Of a stretch of DNA of 34,002 nucleotides, positions 15,116-22,030 are shown one piece after another. Made by a program: the position numbers and the translations under genes. Origin of the DNA: Lentimicrobiaceae bacterium (GTDB lineage Bacteria > Bacteroidota > Bacteroidia > Bacteroidales > WCHB1-69). Within the stretch, counting starts at the first letter, position 1, and each line of letters starts with the position of its first letter. The stretch covers positions 1 through 34,002 of the forward strand of contig WQWP01000004.1 in assembly GCA_009787485.1 (NCBI GenBank). The letters are read 5' to 3'. The notes beneath the pieces were generated by a model. That model saw only the letters and a program-made list of their open reading frames with translations, ran no database searches and was not told the origin of the DNA.

Positions 15116-16616
15116 AATCAACACCATTTATTTCCTGGGAATCGGCGGCATAGGCATGAGCGCCCTGGCGCGTTTTTTCTTGCTTCAAGGGAAACAGGTT
15201 TACGGATACGATCTTATGTTCACAGAAATTACCTCGCAGTTAATTACAGAAGGCGCGTACATTCATTTCGAGGAAGATATAACTCAAATACCGGCGCAAA
15301 TAGATATGGTGATTTACACGCCGGCAATTCCGGAAGAACATGAAGAATATCAGTATTTTATTAAACATAAAATCCCTTTATTAAAACGTTCCGAAATTTT
15401 GGGAATCCTTTGCAGTTGTTATCCCACCATTGCCGTTTCCGGAACGCATGGGAAAACGACGACCACGGCGATCGTTACGCAGATCTTAGGAGAAAAGGAA
15501 CAAAGGAGAAAGGAGAAGGGAGAAATATTCCCTTCAAATTTTGAAGGGGTGCCCGAGGGGCGGGGTAGTTTATATAAAAATAAAATCCTCAGTTTCATCG
15601 GCGGCATCTCCAAAAACCTCAACAGCAACTTCCTTTGCGAGCCCGATTTTAACACCATAATAGTAGAAGCCGACGAATTCGACCGTTCATTTTTAACATT
15701 ACGCCCCCAAGTAGCCATCATCACCTCCATAGATGCCGATCATTTAGATGTTTACAAATCTCACGAGCAATTAAAAGAGTCGTTTCAATTATTTGCTAAC
15801 CAGATACAACCGAGTGGCACTTTGGTTATTTATGATGAGATTGCGGATGAGATTGTGCATCCGAATAAAGTTACCTATGGGTTTTCGGAAGGGGCGCGGT
15901 ATCGGGTATGGAATATTCGGTATGGGGTGGCGAATATGGAATTTGATTTAGTATATAAACCACCCCGCCCTTCGGGCACCCCTTCAAATTTTGAAGGAAA
16001 TATTATTGCTCGTCATTCCGAGCGTAGCGAGGAATCTCGTTCCATGTCGCTCACCATAAACCTCCCCGGCAAACACAACGTGCTGAACGCCGTGGCTGCA
16101 CTTGCTGCGTGTATAGAATTTTTATCCTGGAAGGAAATAGTTGTGGATATTTATTCATTAATAACCTCAGTAGCAAGTTTTACCGGCGTAAAACGCCGTT
16201 TTGACATCCGCATTCAACGCGATGATTTGGTGTATATTGATGATTACGCGCATCATCCGGAGGAGATTCGGGCGTTTTTAGAGGCGGTTAAAAAAAGTTA
16301 TCCTGCCAAAAAAATTACCGGTATTTTTCAGCCGCATTTGTATTCACGAACAAGAGATTTTATTCGGGAGTTTGCAGATGCTTTGGAGGTTTTAGATGAA
16401 GTTATTTTGTTGGATATTTATCCGGCAAGGGAAAAACCGATAGAGGGAATTACGTCTGATTATTTATTGTTGTTCATAAAAAATGAAAATAAAAAACTCC
16501 TTAAAAAAGAGGAGCTTGTGCCTTATTTGCAACAAAACAAGCCGGAGGTTTTGGTTACGATGGGCGCCGGGGATATTGACAAAATGGTGGGTGTTTTAGA
16601 AACCACTTTTTGTTAG
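15102..16616 (+). CDS. murC: UDP-N-acetylmuramate--L-alanine ligase, with repeat-derived insertions
   Basis: MurC adds L-alanine to UDP-MurNAc, an essential step of peptidoglycan synthesis. Present are the N-terminal FLGIGGIGMSALARF, the ATP-binding GTHGKTTTT, FIGGISKNLNSNFL, VEADEFDRSFL, ITSIDADHLDVY, LPGKHNVLNAVAA and the C-terminal DYAHHPEEIRAFL and FQPHLYSRTRDF motifs. At 504 residues it is about 50 longer than usual. The excess lies in two places: residues 131-161 (purine-rich tract plus a palindromic repeat, 15492-15584) and about 287-314 (an inverted copy of that repeat plus a RHSERSEESR repeat, 15960-16043). All motifs and the frame are intact, so the gene is probably functional. Confidence 0.95.
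   Translation: MTLDKINTIYFLGIGGIGMSALARFFLLQGKQVYGYDLMFTEITSQLITEGAYIHFEEDITQIPAQIDMVIYTPAIPEEHEEYQYFIKHKIPLLKRSEILGILCSCYPTIAVSGTHGKTTTTAIVTQILGEKEQRRKEKGEIFPSNFEGVPEGRGSLYKNKILSFIGGISKNLNSNFLCEPDFNTIIVEADEFDRSFLTLRPQVAIITSIDADHLDVYKSHEQLKESFQLFANQIQPSGTLVIYDEIADEIVHPNKVTYGFSEGARYRVWNIRYGVANMEFDLVYKPPRPSGTPSNFEGNIIARHSERSEESRSMSLTINLPGKHNVLNAVAALAACIEFLSWKEIVVDIYSLITSVASFTGVKRRFDIRIQRDDLVYIDDYAHHPEEIRAFLEAVKKSYPAKKITGIFQPHLYSRTRDFIREFADALEVLDEVILLDIYPAREKPIEGITSDYLLLFIKNENKKLLKKEELVPYLQQNKPEVLVTMGAGDIDKMVGVLETTFC
15525..15576 (-). repeat. Palindromic dispersed repeat, copy A, in frame inside murC
   Basis: A 52-base element whose reverse complement matches copy B (15952-16003) at all but about four positions. 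It contains the self-complementary core CCTTCAAATTTTGAAGG. On the reverse strand it would read PRPSGTPSKFEG; in murC it is translated as IFPSNFEGVPEGRGSLY (residues 142-158). A purine-rich tract (15490-15523) precedes it and is also part of the insertion. Confidence 0.85.
15952..16003 (+). repeat. Palindromic dispersed repeat, copy B, in frame inside murC
   Basis: The inverted partner of copy A, 376 bases downstream. It starts TATATAAACCACCCCGCCC, continues TTCGGGCACCCC and ends with the same palindromic core. It is translated as PPRPSGTPSNFEGN, a peptide that recurs in Bacteroidota annotations because this repeat family is dispersed in their genomes (recall, not searched). Confidence 0.85.
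16009..16040 (+). repeat. RHSERSEESR-type dispersed repeat inside murC
   Basis: CGTCATTCCGAGCGTAGCG followed by AGGAATCTCG is a widespread intergenic repeat type, here translated as RHSERSEESR (residues 304-313) directly after copy B. Its arms ATTCC and GGAAT are inverted, with CGAGCGTAGCG between them. Confidence 0.85.
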
Positions 16617-16658
16617 AGATTCATTACAAAATATTTTTGAAAAAAAGGTGATTTTTTT

Positions 16659-16690
16659 CTTCCGTCCATTTCATTAAACGGAAGTTCTAC
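16659..16690 (+). terminator. Probable terminator of lpxB-murC
   Basis: CTTCCGT (16659-16665) pairs with ACGGAAG (16678-16684), a seven-base stem, followed shortly by TTCTACTTTTTT. It lies 42 bases after the murC stop and before the next gene. Confidence 0.5.
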
Positions 16691-16747
16691 TTTTTTACGC
16701 CCAAGTTATGAACGAAAATATTAGTATTTATTAAAATCAAATTTATT

Positions 16748-17275
16748 ATGAAAAAACTTATCTTTTTTTCTTTTTTGGGCGCGCTCTTTATGGGATTGAA
16801 TGCGCAATTTAATCCGGGAGCTCTTTCCGAGTCTTGGAGCACTACAGGAAATGCCGGTACTACAAGTTCTAATTTTTTGGGTACTACCGATGAATCTGAT
16901 CTTCTTTTTGTAACAAACAATACATTGCGTATGATACTGAGAAAAGATGCAACTTGTCTCGGTAGCAATGCTATTGAACATTCAAATAGTGAGATTATTA
17001 AAACAAATATGAATATGAATATCATTAAAAATAATGCAAACATTCAAGAGTTTACAATATACCCTAATCCTAATGATGGAACTTTTTCTATTAAATTATT
17101 CAACGAGATTAATGAATTGCTTAAAATTACAATTACAGATATCAGAGGTACAATAATTTATAATACAGCTGCGTTTACAGAGCAGATTCAACTCCCTAAC
17201 CCTCCCGCCGGTATTTACATTATCTCATTAATTTTTAAAGATAAAATCTTAACATCAAAATTTGCAGTATTATGA
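16748..17275 (+). CDS. Short T9SS-exported protein with TGNAGT/FLGTTD module
   Basis: A 175-residue protein made of three parts. A signal peptide (1-20, LGALFMGLNAQ) is followed by a module SWSTTGNAGT..NFLGTTD..LLFVTNN..RMIL (about 30-66), a pattern found at the start of larger repeat-rich surface proteins of Bacteroidota. After a short linker (about 67-98) comes a type A T9SS sorting domain (about 99-175: FTIYPNPNDGTFSIKLF ... PPAGIYIISLIF ... SKFAVL). No catalytic or binding domain lies between, so it looks like an abbreviated relative of a longer protein. Its 5' end is nearly identical in DNA to that of the gene at 25614-27188. It overlaps the next gene by ATGA. Confidence 0.75.
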   Translation: MKKLIFFSFLGALFMGLNAQFNPGALSESWSTTGNAGTTSSNFLGTTDESDLLFVTNNTLRMILRKDATCLGSNAIEHSNSEIIKTNMNMNIIKNNANIQEFTIYPNPNDGTFSIKLFNEINELLKITITDIRGTIIYNTAAFTEQIQLPNPPAGIYIISLIFKDKILTSKFAVL

Positions 17276-17784
17276 ACAACATAAGACATTATCTGTTTTA
17301 TTCAATATTAGCACTAATATTTTTTACTTTAATATCTTGTGATGCGCTTGGTATCAGGCATTGTAGAAATATGCCGAAACAAATAGAAGGCGGCACAGGA
17401 GAAATAATATCTAACGCAATGATCCGGCATCCGGCATTCATAGCTTCTAAGGGTAGTTCCAATGAAGGAGTAATCATAACTTCCGATTCTTTAAATGGTT
17501 CTAATTTAGTAGTAAGTTTTGACAACGGAATAACCTATAATCCTATTGATTTTTCTCAATACACTTTGTTAGGAAAATATGCTGAGGGACAAAGTATGGC
17601 GTTTTTTGATAGAAACGTAACAAAAGATGCTAAAAAAAAGAAATACATTTATACAATCAGAGTTATTTTTTGTGGTGATTTTCTGGACACTCGTGCAAGT
17701 ATGAATTGGGTATTGGTTCCAAAAATAGAAGATGATTTTTCTGTTGAGTTTGTTATAGAACACAAAGAGTGGACACGAAAATAA
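17272..17784 (+). CDS. Putative lipoprotein, function unknown
   Basis: A 170-residue protein with an N-terminal hydrophobic segment ending in a lipobox-like LISC (Cys23), so a lipid-anchored protein is predicted. The remainder alternates short beta-like segments (GVIITSDSLNGSNLVVSFDNGITYNPI, YIYTIRVIFCGDFL) with no motif I recognise. It starts inside the stop codon of the preceding T9SS gene (ATGA) and is followed after 29 bases by a barrel gene, so the three probably form one envelope operon. Confidence 0.7.
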   Translation: MNNIRHYLFYSILALIFFTLISCDALGIRHCRNMPKQIEGGTGEIISNAMIRHPAFIASKGSSNEGVIITSDSLNGSNLVVSFDNGITYNPIDFSQYTLLGKYAEGQSMAFFDRNVTKDAKKKKYIYTIRVIFCGDFLDTRASMNWVLVPKIEDDFSVEFVIEHKEWTRK

Positions 17785-17813
17785 AAATAGAGTAATTGCA
17801 TAAAATTGAAAAC

Positions 17814-18380
17814 ATGAAGAAAACATCACTTTTAATTATTATTTTGTTTGCAATTTACGCAGTGAGCATGGCACAACCAAGAGCTATCGGCGGACGCTTA
17901 GGCTGGACTATTGCTCCCTCCTATCAGCATCAGATTGGTGAAAAAAAGATGATTCAGGCAGATGTAGATTTTATTGGCTACGCTTTGTGGGGAGTGCAGG
18001 GTACTGTAACTTTTAATTGGTTAATCCCACTTGTTTCTGTGAATGCAGGTAGTTTGAATTTATATCCGGGTGTTGGCATTGGCGGTGGCTGTGATTGGGG
18101 TTGGGGGGGCTCCGGACTTGTTGACTGGCTTCAAGGTTCAAAACACCCATGGTTTATTTGTGGCTTTGTAGGCATTGCCGGAATGATAGGTTTAGAGTGG
18201 AATTTTAATTTTCCCCTACAACTTTCTATAGAATATCGCCCGCTAATCGGTCCTCAGTTTTTTAAAAACGGACGCTATTATTTATATGAAAACAAAAGTG
18301 TTGGCGTTGACTTTTACCATCGTGGATTATGGACAAGCGCAATTGCTGTTGGGGTAAGATATAAATTCGGTGGGAAATAG
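17814..18380 (+). CDS. Glycine- and tryptophan-rich outer-membrane barrel protein
   Basis: A 188-residue exported protein with a signal peptide (MKKTSLLIIILFAIYAVSMA). The mature part has amphipathic strand-like segments rich in aromatic residues and glycine (GGRLGWTIAPSYQHQIG, YPGVGIGGGCDWGWGGSG, WTSAIAVGVRYKFGGK), typical of a small eight-stranded barrel. The ATG at 17814 is preferred over a TTG at 17796 because it begins the signal peptide directly. It is the last gene of the 16748-18380 group. No functional family could be assigned. Confidence 0.7.
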   Translation: MKKTSLLIIILFAIYAVSMAQPRAIGGRLGWTIAPSYQHQIGEKKMIQADVDFIGYALWGVQGTVTFNWLIPLVSVNAGSLNLYPGVGIGGGCDWGWGGSGLVDWLQGSKHPWFICGFVGIAGMIGLEWNFNFPLQLSIEYRPLIGPQFFKNGRYYLYENKSVGVDFYHRGLWTSAIAVGVRYKFGGK

Positions 18381-18472
18381 CCAGCAATGGAGATATTAGT
18401 TTTCGCTCGGTGTTGCCGTAGTTTGTATATTAAAGCGGATATCAAGAATTATATCGTTATTAAAATAAAAAG

Positions 18473-18547
18473 TGCGCCGCGTCTGCCACGGGGCATCATT
18501 TTGTGGTTATCGCACTGAAAGATGGCGCGGCGCTAACGCAGAAGTTG
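18473..18547 (+). pseudogene. Remnant of a T9SS C-terminal sorting domain
   Basis: In one frame this stretch reads SATG-HFVVIALKDGAALTQKL, the end of a type A sorting domain. It matches the reverse-strand remnant at 25114-25221 (about 84 percent over 49 bases, counted by hand). No start codon, upstream domain or stop in register is present, so it is debris. Confidence 0.7.
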
Positions 18548-18588
18548 ATTTTGTGTTACAACTTGACGGAAAAGTGGTGCCTGTTGAG
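18538..18588 (+). pseudogene. Remnant of a DUF4143 ATPase C-terminal domain
   Basis: In a different frame from the preceding remnant, AEVDFVLQLDGKVVPVE matches the conserved C-terminal nuclease-like motif of AAA/DUF4143 proteins (AEVDF...GK..P.E). It ends abruptly ten bases before the dnaA stop codon. The junction of the two remnants is near 18540, so this is a chimeric scar. Confidence 0.6.
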
Positions 18589-18597
18589 GAATTCCTG

Positions 18598-20061
18598 CTA
18601 AATCTTCATCTTCTTATCAATCTCATCCACATAAATCTTCATCTTCTTATCTGTTTCATAGAGATTTGAGATTGTTCTGCAGGCGTGCAGTACCGTAGCG
18701 TGGTCTCTGCCGCCGTAATGCGCGCCAATGGCGGCCAATGGAAGTTTGGTATATTTTTTGGCAAAAAACATGCAAATTTGGCGCGGCTGCACCACTTCTC
18801 TGTCTCTTTTGTTGGCATTGATTTTTTCGGTAGATACGCCAAAATATTCTCCCACAACTTTTTGAATGTATTCTACCGAAATCTCTTTCGCCGTACTTTT
18901 TACATATTTATCCACCATCTCTTTTGCCAACTCAATGGTAATAGGGCGGTGATTGAGAGAGGCTTGTGCCAAAATAGCAATCATGGCGCCTTCCAATTCG
19001 CGGGTGTTGGAAGTGATGCGCAACGCCAAATACGTGATCACCTCGTCGGGAAAAACGATGCCGCTGTTTGCCAATTTTTTATGCAAAATCTTAACCCGTG
19101 TGTCAAAATCGGGAACCGTCAACTCAACGGTTAATCCCCATTTAAAACGAGACAGCAAACGTGCTTCAAAACCGGTAATATCCACAGGCGATTTATCGGA
19201 GGTGATAACAATTTGTTTCTTTTTTAAGTGTAAGTGATTGAAAATATGGAAAAACGCTTCTTGTGTAGCTACTTTGCTTCCGGAGCCAAGGTGTTCAATA
19301 TCATCAATAATAAGCACGTCAATAGATTGATAATATAAAATAAAATCATTGCGGTTTCCGGTTCTGCAAGCTTCCATATATTGTTGGTAGAAGGTATCCG
19401 CATTAATGTAAGAAACGGTTTTATTTGGAAAGTTCTCCTTGGTTTGCAGTCCGATAGCGTGTGCTAAGTGCGTTTTGCCGAGCCCCACTTCAGAGTAGAT
19501 GAAAAACGGGTTAAAGGATGTGCCTCCCGGGTCTTGCGCAATTGCCCAGCCGGCGGTGCGCGCCATCCGGTTGCAATCGCCCTCTACATAATTGTCGAAA
19601 TTATAAGTTTCTACTAAGTTGGAAGGTATTTTATGTTTTTTAATTCCGGGAACCACAAACGGCGCAGGAATCTCTTTGCTTCCGGTTTTATATAATTCAA
19701 CAGGAACGCTGATTGCCGGATTGGAAACCGCCTGGCGCGGGTTGGAAGGCAAGTTGATAGTTTGCGAATCGGTGGTGGTGGTCTTTTTTTCCATTACAAC
19801 GCGGTACTGCAATTTTCCCATATTGCCCAATTCTTTTTTCACTACTTTTTTCAACAAATTGATGTAATGCTCTTCTAACCACTCATAAAACATGTGCGAT
19901 GGCAACTGCAATATAAGTGTTGTCTTCTCAATACCTATCGGCACGATGGGAACAAACCATGTTTGAAAATTTTTCTCATCAACATTATCACTTATGATTT
20001 CCAAGCAGTTAGACCAAACCGTTTTAAAATCTTTTGTGATTTTCGACACCTCTCCTACCAT
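18598..20061 (-). CDS. dnaA: Chromosomal replication initiator protein
   Basis: DnaA binds DnaA boxes and opens the replication origin. The 487-residue protein has domain I (about 10-90), a linker, the AAA+ domain beginning NFDNYVEGDCNRMA, Walker A EVGLGKTHLA (191-200), Walker B VLIIDDIEHLG, the sensor region ITSDKSPVDI and LLSRFKWGLTVEL, and the DNA-binding domain IV with PRQICMFFAKKYTKLPLAAIGAHYGGRDHATVLHA. The first Gly of the usual GGVGLGKT P-loop is replaced (SEVGLGKT). A 19-base direct repeat (18600-18618, 18633-18651) lies in the last codons, encoding the DKKMKI repeats at the C-terminus. No dnaN or obvious DnaA-box cluster flanks it. Confidence 0.97.
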   Translation of the reverse strand: MVGEVSKITKDFKTVWSNCLEIISDNVDEKNFQTWFVPIVPIGIEKTTLILQLPSHMFYEWLEEHYINLLKKVVKKELGNMGKLQYRVVMEKKTTTTDSQTINLPSNPRQAVSNPAISVPVELYKTGSKEIPAPFVVPGIKKHKIPSNLVETYNFDNYVEGDCNRMARTAGWAIAQDPGGTSFNPFFIYSEVGLGKTHLAHAIGLQTKENFPNKTVSYINADTFYQQYMEACRTGNRNDFILYYQSIDVLIIDDIEHLGSGSKVATQEAFFHIFNHLHLKKKQIVITSDKSPVDITGFEARLLSRFKWGLTVELTVPDFDTRVKILHKKLANSGIVFPDEVITYLALRITSNTRELEGAMIAILAQASLNHRPITIELAKEMVDKYVKSTAKEISVEYIQKVVGEYFGVSTEKINANKRDREVVQPRQICMFFAKKYTKLPLAAIGAHYGGRDHATVLHACRTISNLYETDKKMKIYVDEIDKKMKI

Positions 20062-20293
20062 ACAATATCCATAAATTTTTTACTGTGAAACAATTAACAA
20101 ATTAACATTATCTTTTTTTCGATGTCCCAAAAATGAACAAAAAAAAGTTCAAAAAATATTACCTCAATACTTGATTTTTAAAAAACTTTGTATATAGTAG
20201 AATCACGGTTTCCAGCGTTTTTTTTTTCACAGTTTTTAAACTCGTTCATAGCAAATAAATTATATTTTCGCTTTCTGAAAAAAATCCTATTTT
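20062..20293. other. Divergent dnaA / riboflavin kinase intergenic region
   Basis: This AT-rich 232-base region holds the divergent promoters. The only DnaA-box-like sequence is TTTTTCACA at 20223-20231, in a T-run, which is weak. No hairpins of note. It is not a convincing origin on this evidence. Confidence 0.4.
20263..20270 (+). promoter_or_regulatory. Putative -7 element of the riboflavin kinase gene
   Basis: TATTTTCG (one mismatch to TAnnTTTG) lies 23 bases before the ATG and has the same sequence and downstream C as the boxes before purE and gcvP. Confidence 0.35.
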
Positions 20294-20686
20294 ATGCATC
20301 AAAAATTTTTCGGAACAATAATTCATGGATTGGGCAGAGGTAAAGAATTTGGCTTTCCAACGGTTAATATCAGATTGATTGATAATAGTTTACATATAGA
20401 AAGCGGAGTTTATGTGGCGGCAGTTACCATTAACAATTTGGTTTTCAAAGGCATGTTATATGTGGGTACAAGACCCACTCTTGATTTACAGGAAACTACC
20501 ATCGAAATACATATTTTAGACTTTCATGAGGATATTTATGACCAACAAATTTCTTTTCAAATTTTGCAGAAAATTCGGGATGAAATTCGGTTTGAAAATG
20601 TAGATGAACTGATTGATCAATTATACAGAGATCGGGAAGTGGTGACTTATTTATCTTCAATGTTTTTCAATTCATCCAAACTATAA
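20294..20686 (+). CDS. Stand-alone riboflavin kinase domain protein
   Basis: A 130-residue protein corresponding to only the C-terminal kinase half of RibF, which phosphorylates riboflavin to FMN. Key residues are present: GKEFGFPTVN (16-25, with the metal- and ATP-binding Thr and Asn), GVYVAAV, YVGTRPT and the catalytic Glu71 in TIEIHILDF, followed by EDIYDQQISFQILQKIR. In most bacteria, including Bacteroidota as I know them, this domain is fused behind an FAD synthetase domain in a protein of about 310 residues; here the frame begins exactly at the kinase domain and no synthetase remnant lies upstream. Its last 40 bases overlap the 3' end of the convergent RicT-family gene. Confidence 0.85.
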   Translation: MHQKFFGTIIHGLGRGKEFGFPTVNIRLIDNSLHIESGVYVAAVTINNLVFKGMLYVGTRPTLDLQETTIEIHILDFHEDIYDQQISFQILQKIRDEIRFENVDELIDQLYRDREVVTYLSSMFFNSSKL

Positions 20687-21846
20687 TTTCCACCTTCATC
20701 CACTTTCTTTTGATTGACCACCGCAAACTCCTCTAATGTTTCTGGGCGTTTTCCGGCTTTATTCATTTCAATAATTTGGTTAACTTTCTCTAAAGGAATG
20801 GCATAAATCGTAGAATGATCATCGGCATAGTGATACCACACTACTTTTTTCATGATGTCAATTTTGGTATAAAACCCTTTGCCTTTCTTGGTAAACAGAT
20901 GCACATTCGGCTGCGGAAAGTGCTTTAATTCTTCAAGATAAGCTTCTTGCTCAAAATTGAGGCAGCATTTCAATTTTCCACACATCCCTGCTAATTTTTG
21001 AGGATTTAGAGAAAGTTGCTGCGTTCGGGCAGTAATCGTAGAAACCGATTGAAAACCGGTGAGCCACGAAGAACAGCAAAGTTCTCTGCCACAAGTGCCC
21101 AACCCACCCAAACGCGCCGCTTCTTGACGCACTCCAATTTGGCGCATTTCAATACGAATTTTGAATTGCTCTGCCAATATTTTGATCAGCTCGCGAAAAT
21201 CCACGCGGTCTTCTGCCGAGTAATAAAAAATTGCCTTCGTCCCATCTCCTTGATATTCAACATCATTTACTTTCATATCCAAGTTCAAATCCCAGGCAAT
21301 GTAGCGGGAAGAAAGCATCGTGGCGTTTTCCATATCTACCGTAGAGATCCACTTGTCAATGTCGGCTACGCGAGCATGGCGGTATAGTTTTTTTGCAACA
21401 TCCTCTTGTTTAATACGTTTCTTCGTCAATTGCTTTTTCACGCTTAATCCCAGCAGGGAAATAATGCCGATGTCGTGTCCCGTGGGCGCTTCTACTGCCA
21501 CAATGTCGCCTACCTGAAAACGCCCTTCTTCCGGCAATAAAAAGAAATCTTTATGACTGTTTTTAAACCGAACTTCACCAATGGGAAAATCTTTGTATGT
21601 GGGCGCCACTTCCAATTCTTGTATCCAATCGTGAGAAGCTAATTTACAACAACTTAAACAATAGTTTCTGCAATGCGACTCATCAATTTCGGGTGGCGCC
21701 GACAACCCGCGTGTATGAAACGCGTTGCCGGAAATCTTTTTGGCTTCTTCGGAAGTGGGAACTCGAATATCTAAATCTAAATATTGCTCTAAATTTTCGC
21801 CTTGCGAAAAATCTTTATCATCAAATTTACCAATTTTCTTTTCCAT
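20647..21846 (-). CDS. ricT: PSP1/RicT (YaaT) family iron-sulfur protein
   Basis: A 399-residue protein with the PSP1 C-terminal domain. RicT/YaaT of Bacillus acts with RicA and RicF in a complex that carries iron-sulfur clusters and affects mRNA processing. Cysteine motifs are prominent: CRNYCLSCCKLASHDW near residue 60 and the conserved GTCGRELCCSSWL and GMCGKLKCCLNFE in the domain. GDIVAVEAPTGHDIGIISLLG and FYYSAEDRVDFRELIKILA are typical of the family. The C-terminal extension (about 330-399, acidic) and the N-terminal region (1-50) are less conserved. Partners RicA/RicF are not in the window and the role in Bacteroidota is uncertain. It overlaps the riboflavin kinase gene tail to tail. 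Confidence 0.85.
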   Translation of the reverse strand: MEKKIGKFDDKDFSQGENLEQYLDLDIRVPTSEEAKKISGNAFHTRGLSAPPEIDESHCRNYCLSCCKLASHDWIQELEVAPTYKDFPIGEVRFKNSHKDFFLLPEEGRFQVGDIVAVEAPTGHDIGIISLLGLSVKKQLTKKRIKQEDVAKKLYRHARVADIDKWISTVDMENATMLSSRYIAWDLNLDMKVNDVEYQGDGTKAIFYYSAEDRVDFRELIKILAEQFKIRIEMRQIGVRQEAARLGGLGTCGRELCCSSWLTGFQSVSTITARTQQLSLNPQKLAGMCGKLKCCLNFEQEAYLEELKHFPQPNVHLFTKKGKGFYTKIDIMKKVVWYHYADDHSTIYAIPLEKVNQIIEMNKAGKRPETLEEFAVVNQKKVDEGGNYSLDELKNIEDK

Positions 21847-21969
21847 GTTTTATTGAGTTGTGCGCTGTGCACGTCATTATTTTTATAGTTTGCAAAGAAA
21901 CAATTTTTATCGGAATATTTTTACTTTTTATCTCTCAAGGCGCTTGTCTTGATATCTTCATGTTTTTAC

Positions 21970-21977
21970 TATTTTCG
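21970..21977 (+). promoter_or_regulatory. Putative -7 element of gcvP
   Basis: TATTTTCG followed by CC lies 54 bases before the gcvP ATG. A TTG at 21944-21946 is 23 bases upstream, slightly beyond the preferred 19-21. Confidence 0.35.
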
Positions 21978-22030
21978 CCACCTCATTTATTTACCCATTC
22001 AAATTAAACAACAATTAAATAATTACCAGC

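Noticed and set aside
15419..15730. Reverse-strand gene with PRPSGTPSKFEG
   Set aside because: It is the antisense of murC; the peptide arises from the palindromic repeat, not from a gene.
18472..18669. Open frame of 65 codons as a real gene
   Set aside because: It merges two decayed fragments and then runs antisense into dnaA; no ribosome binding site or complete domain.
20062..20293. Replication origin beside dnaA
   Set aside because: Only one weak DnaA-box-like sequence in a T-run; no cluster of boxes or repeats.
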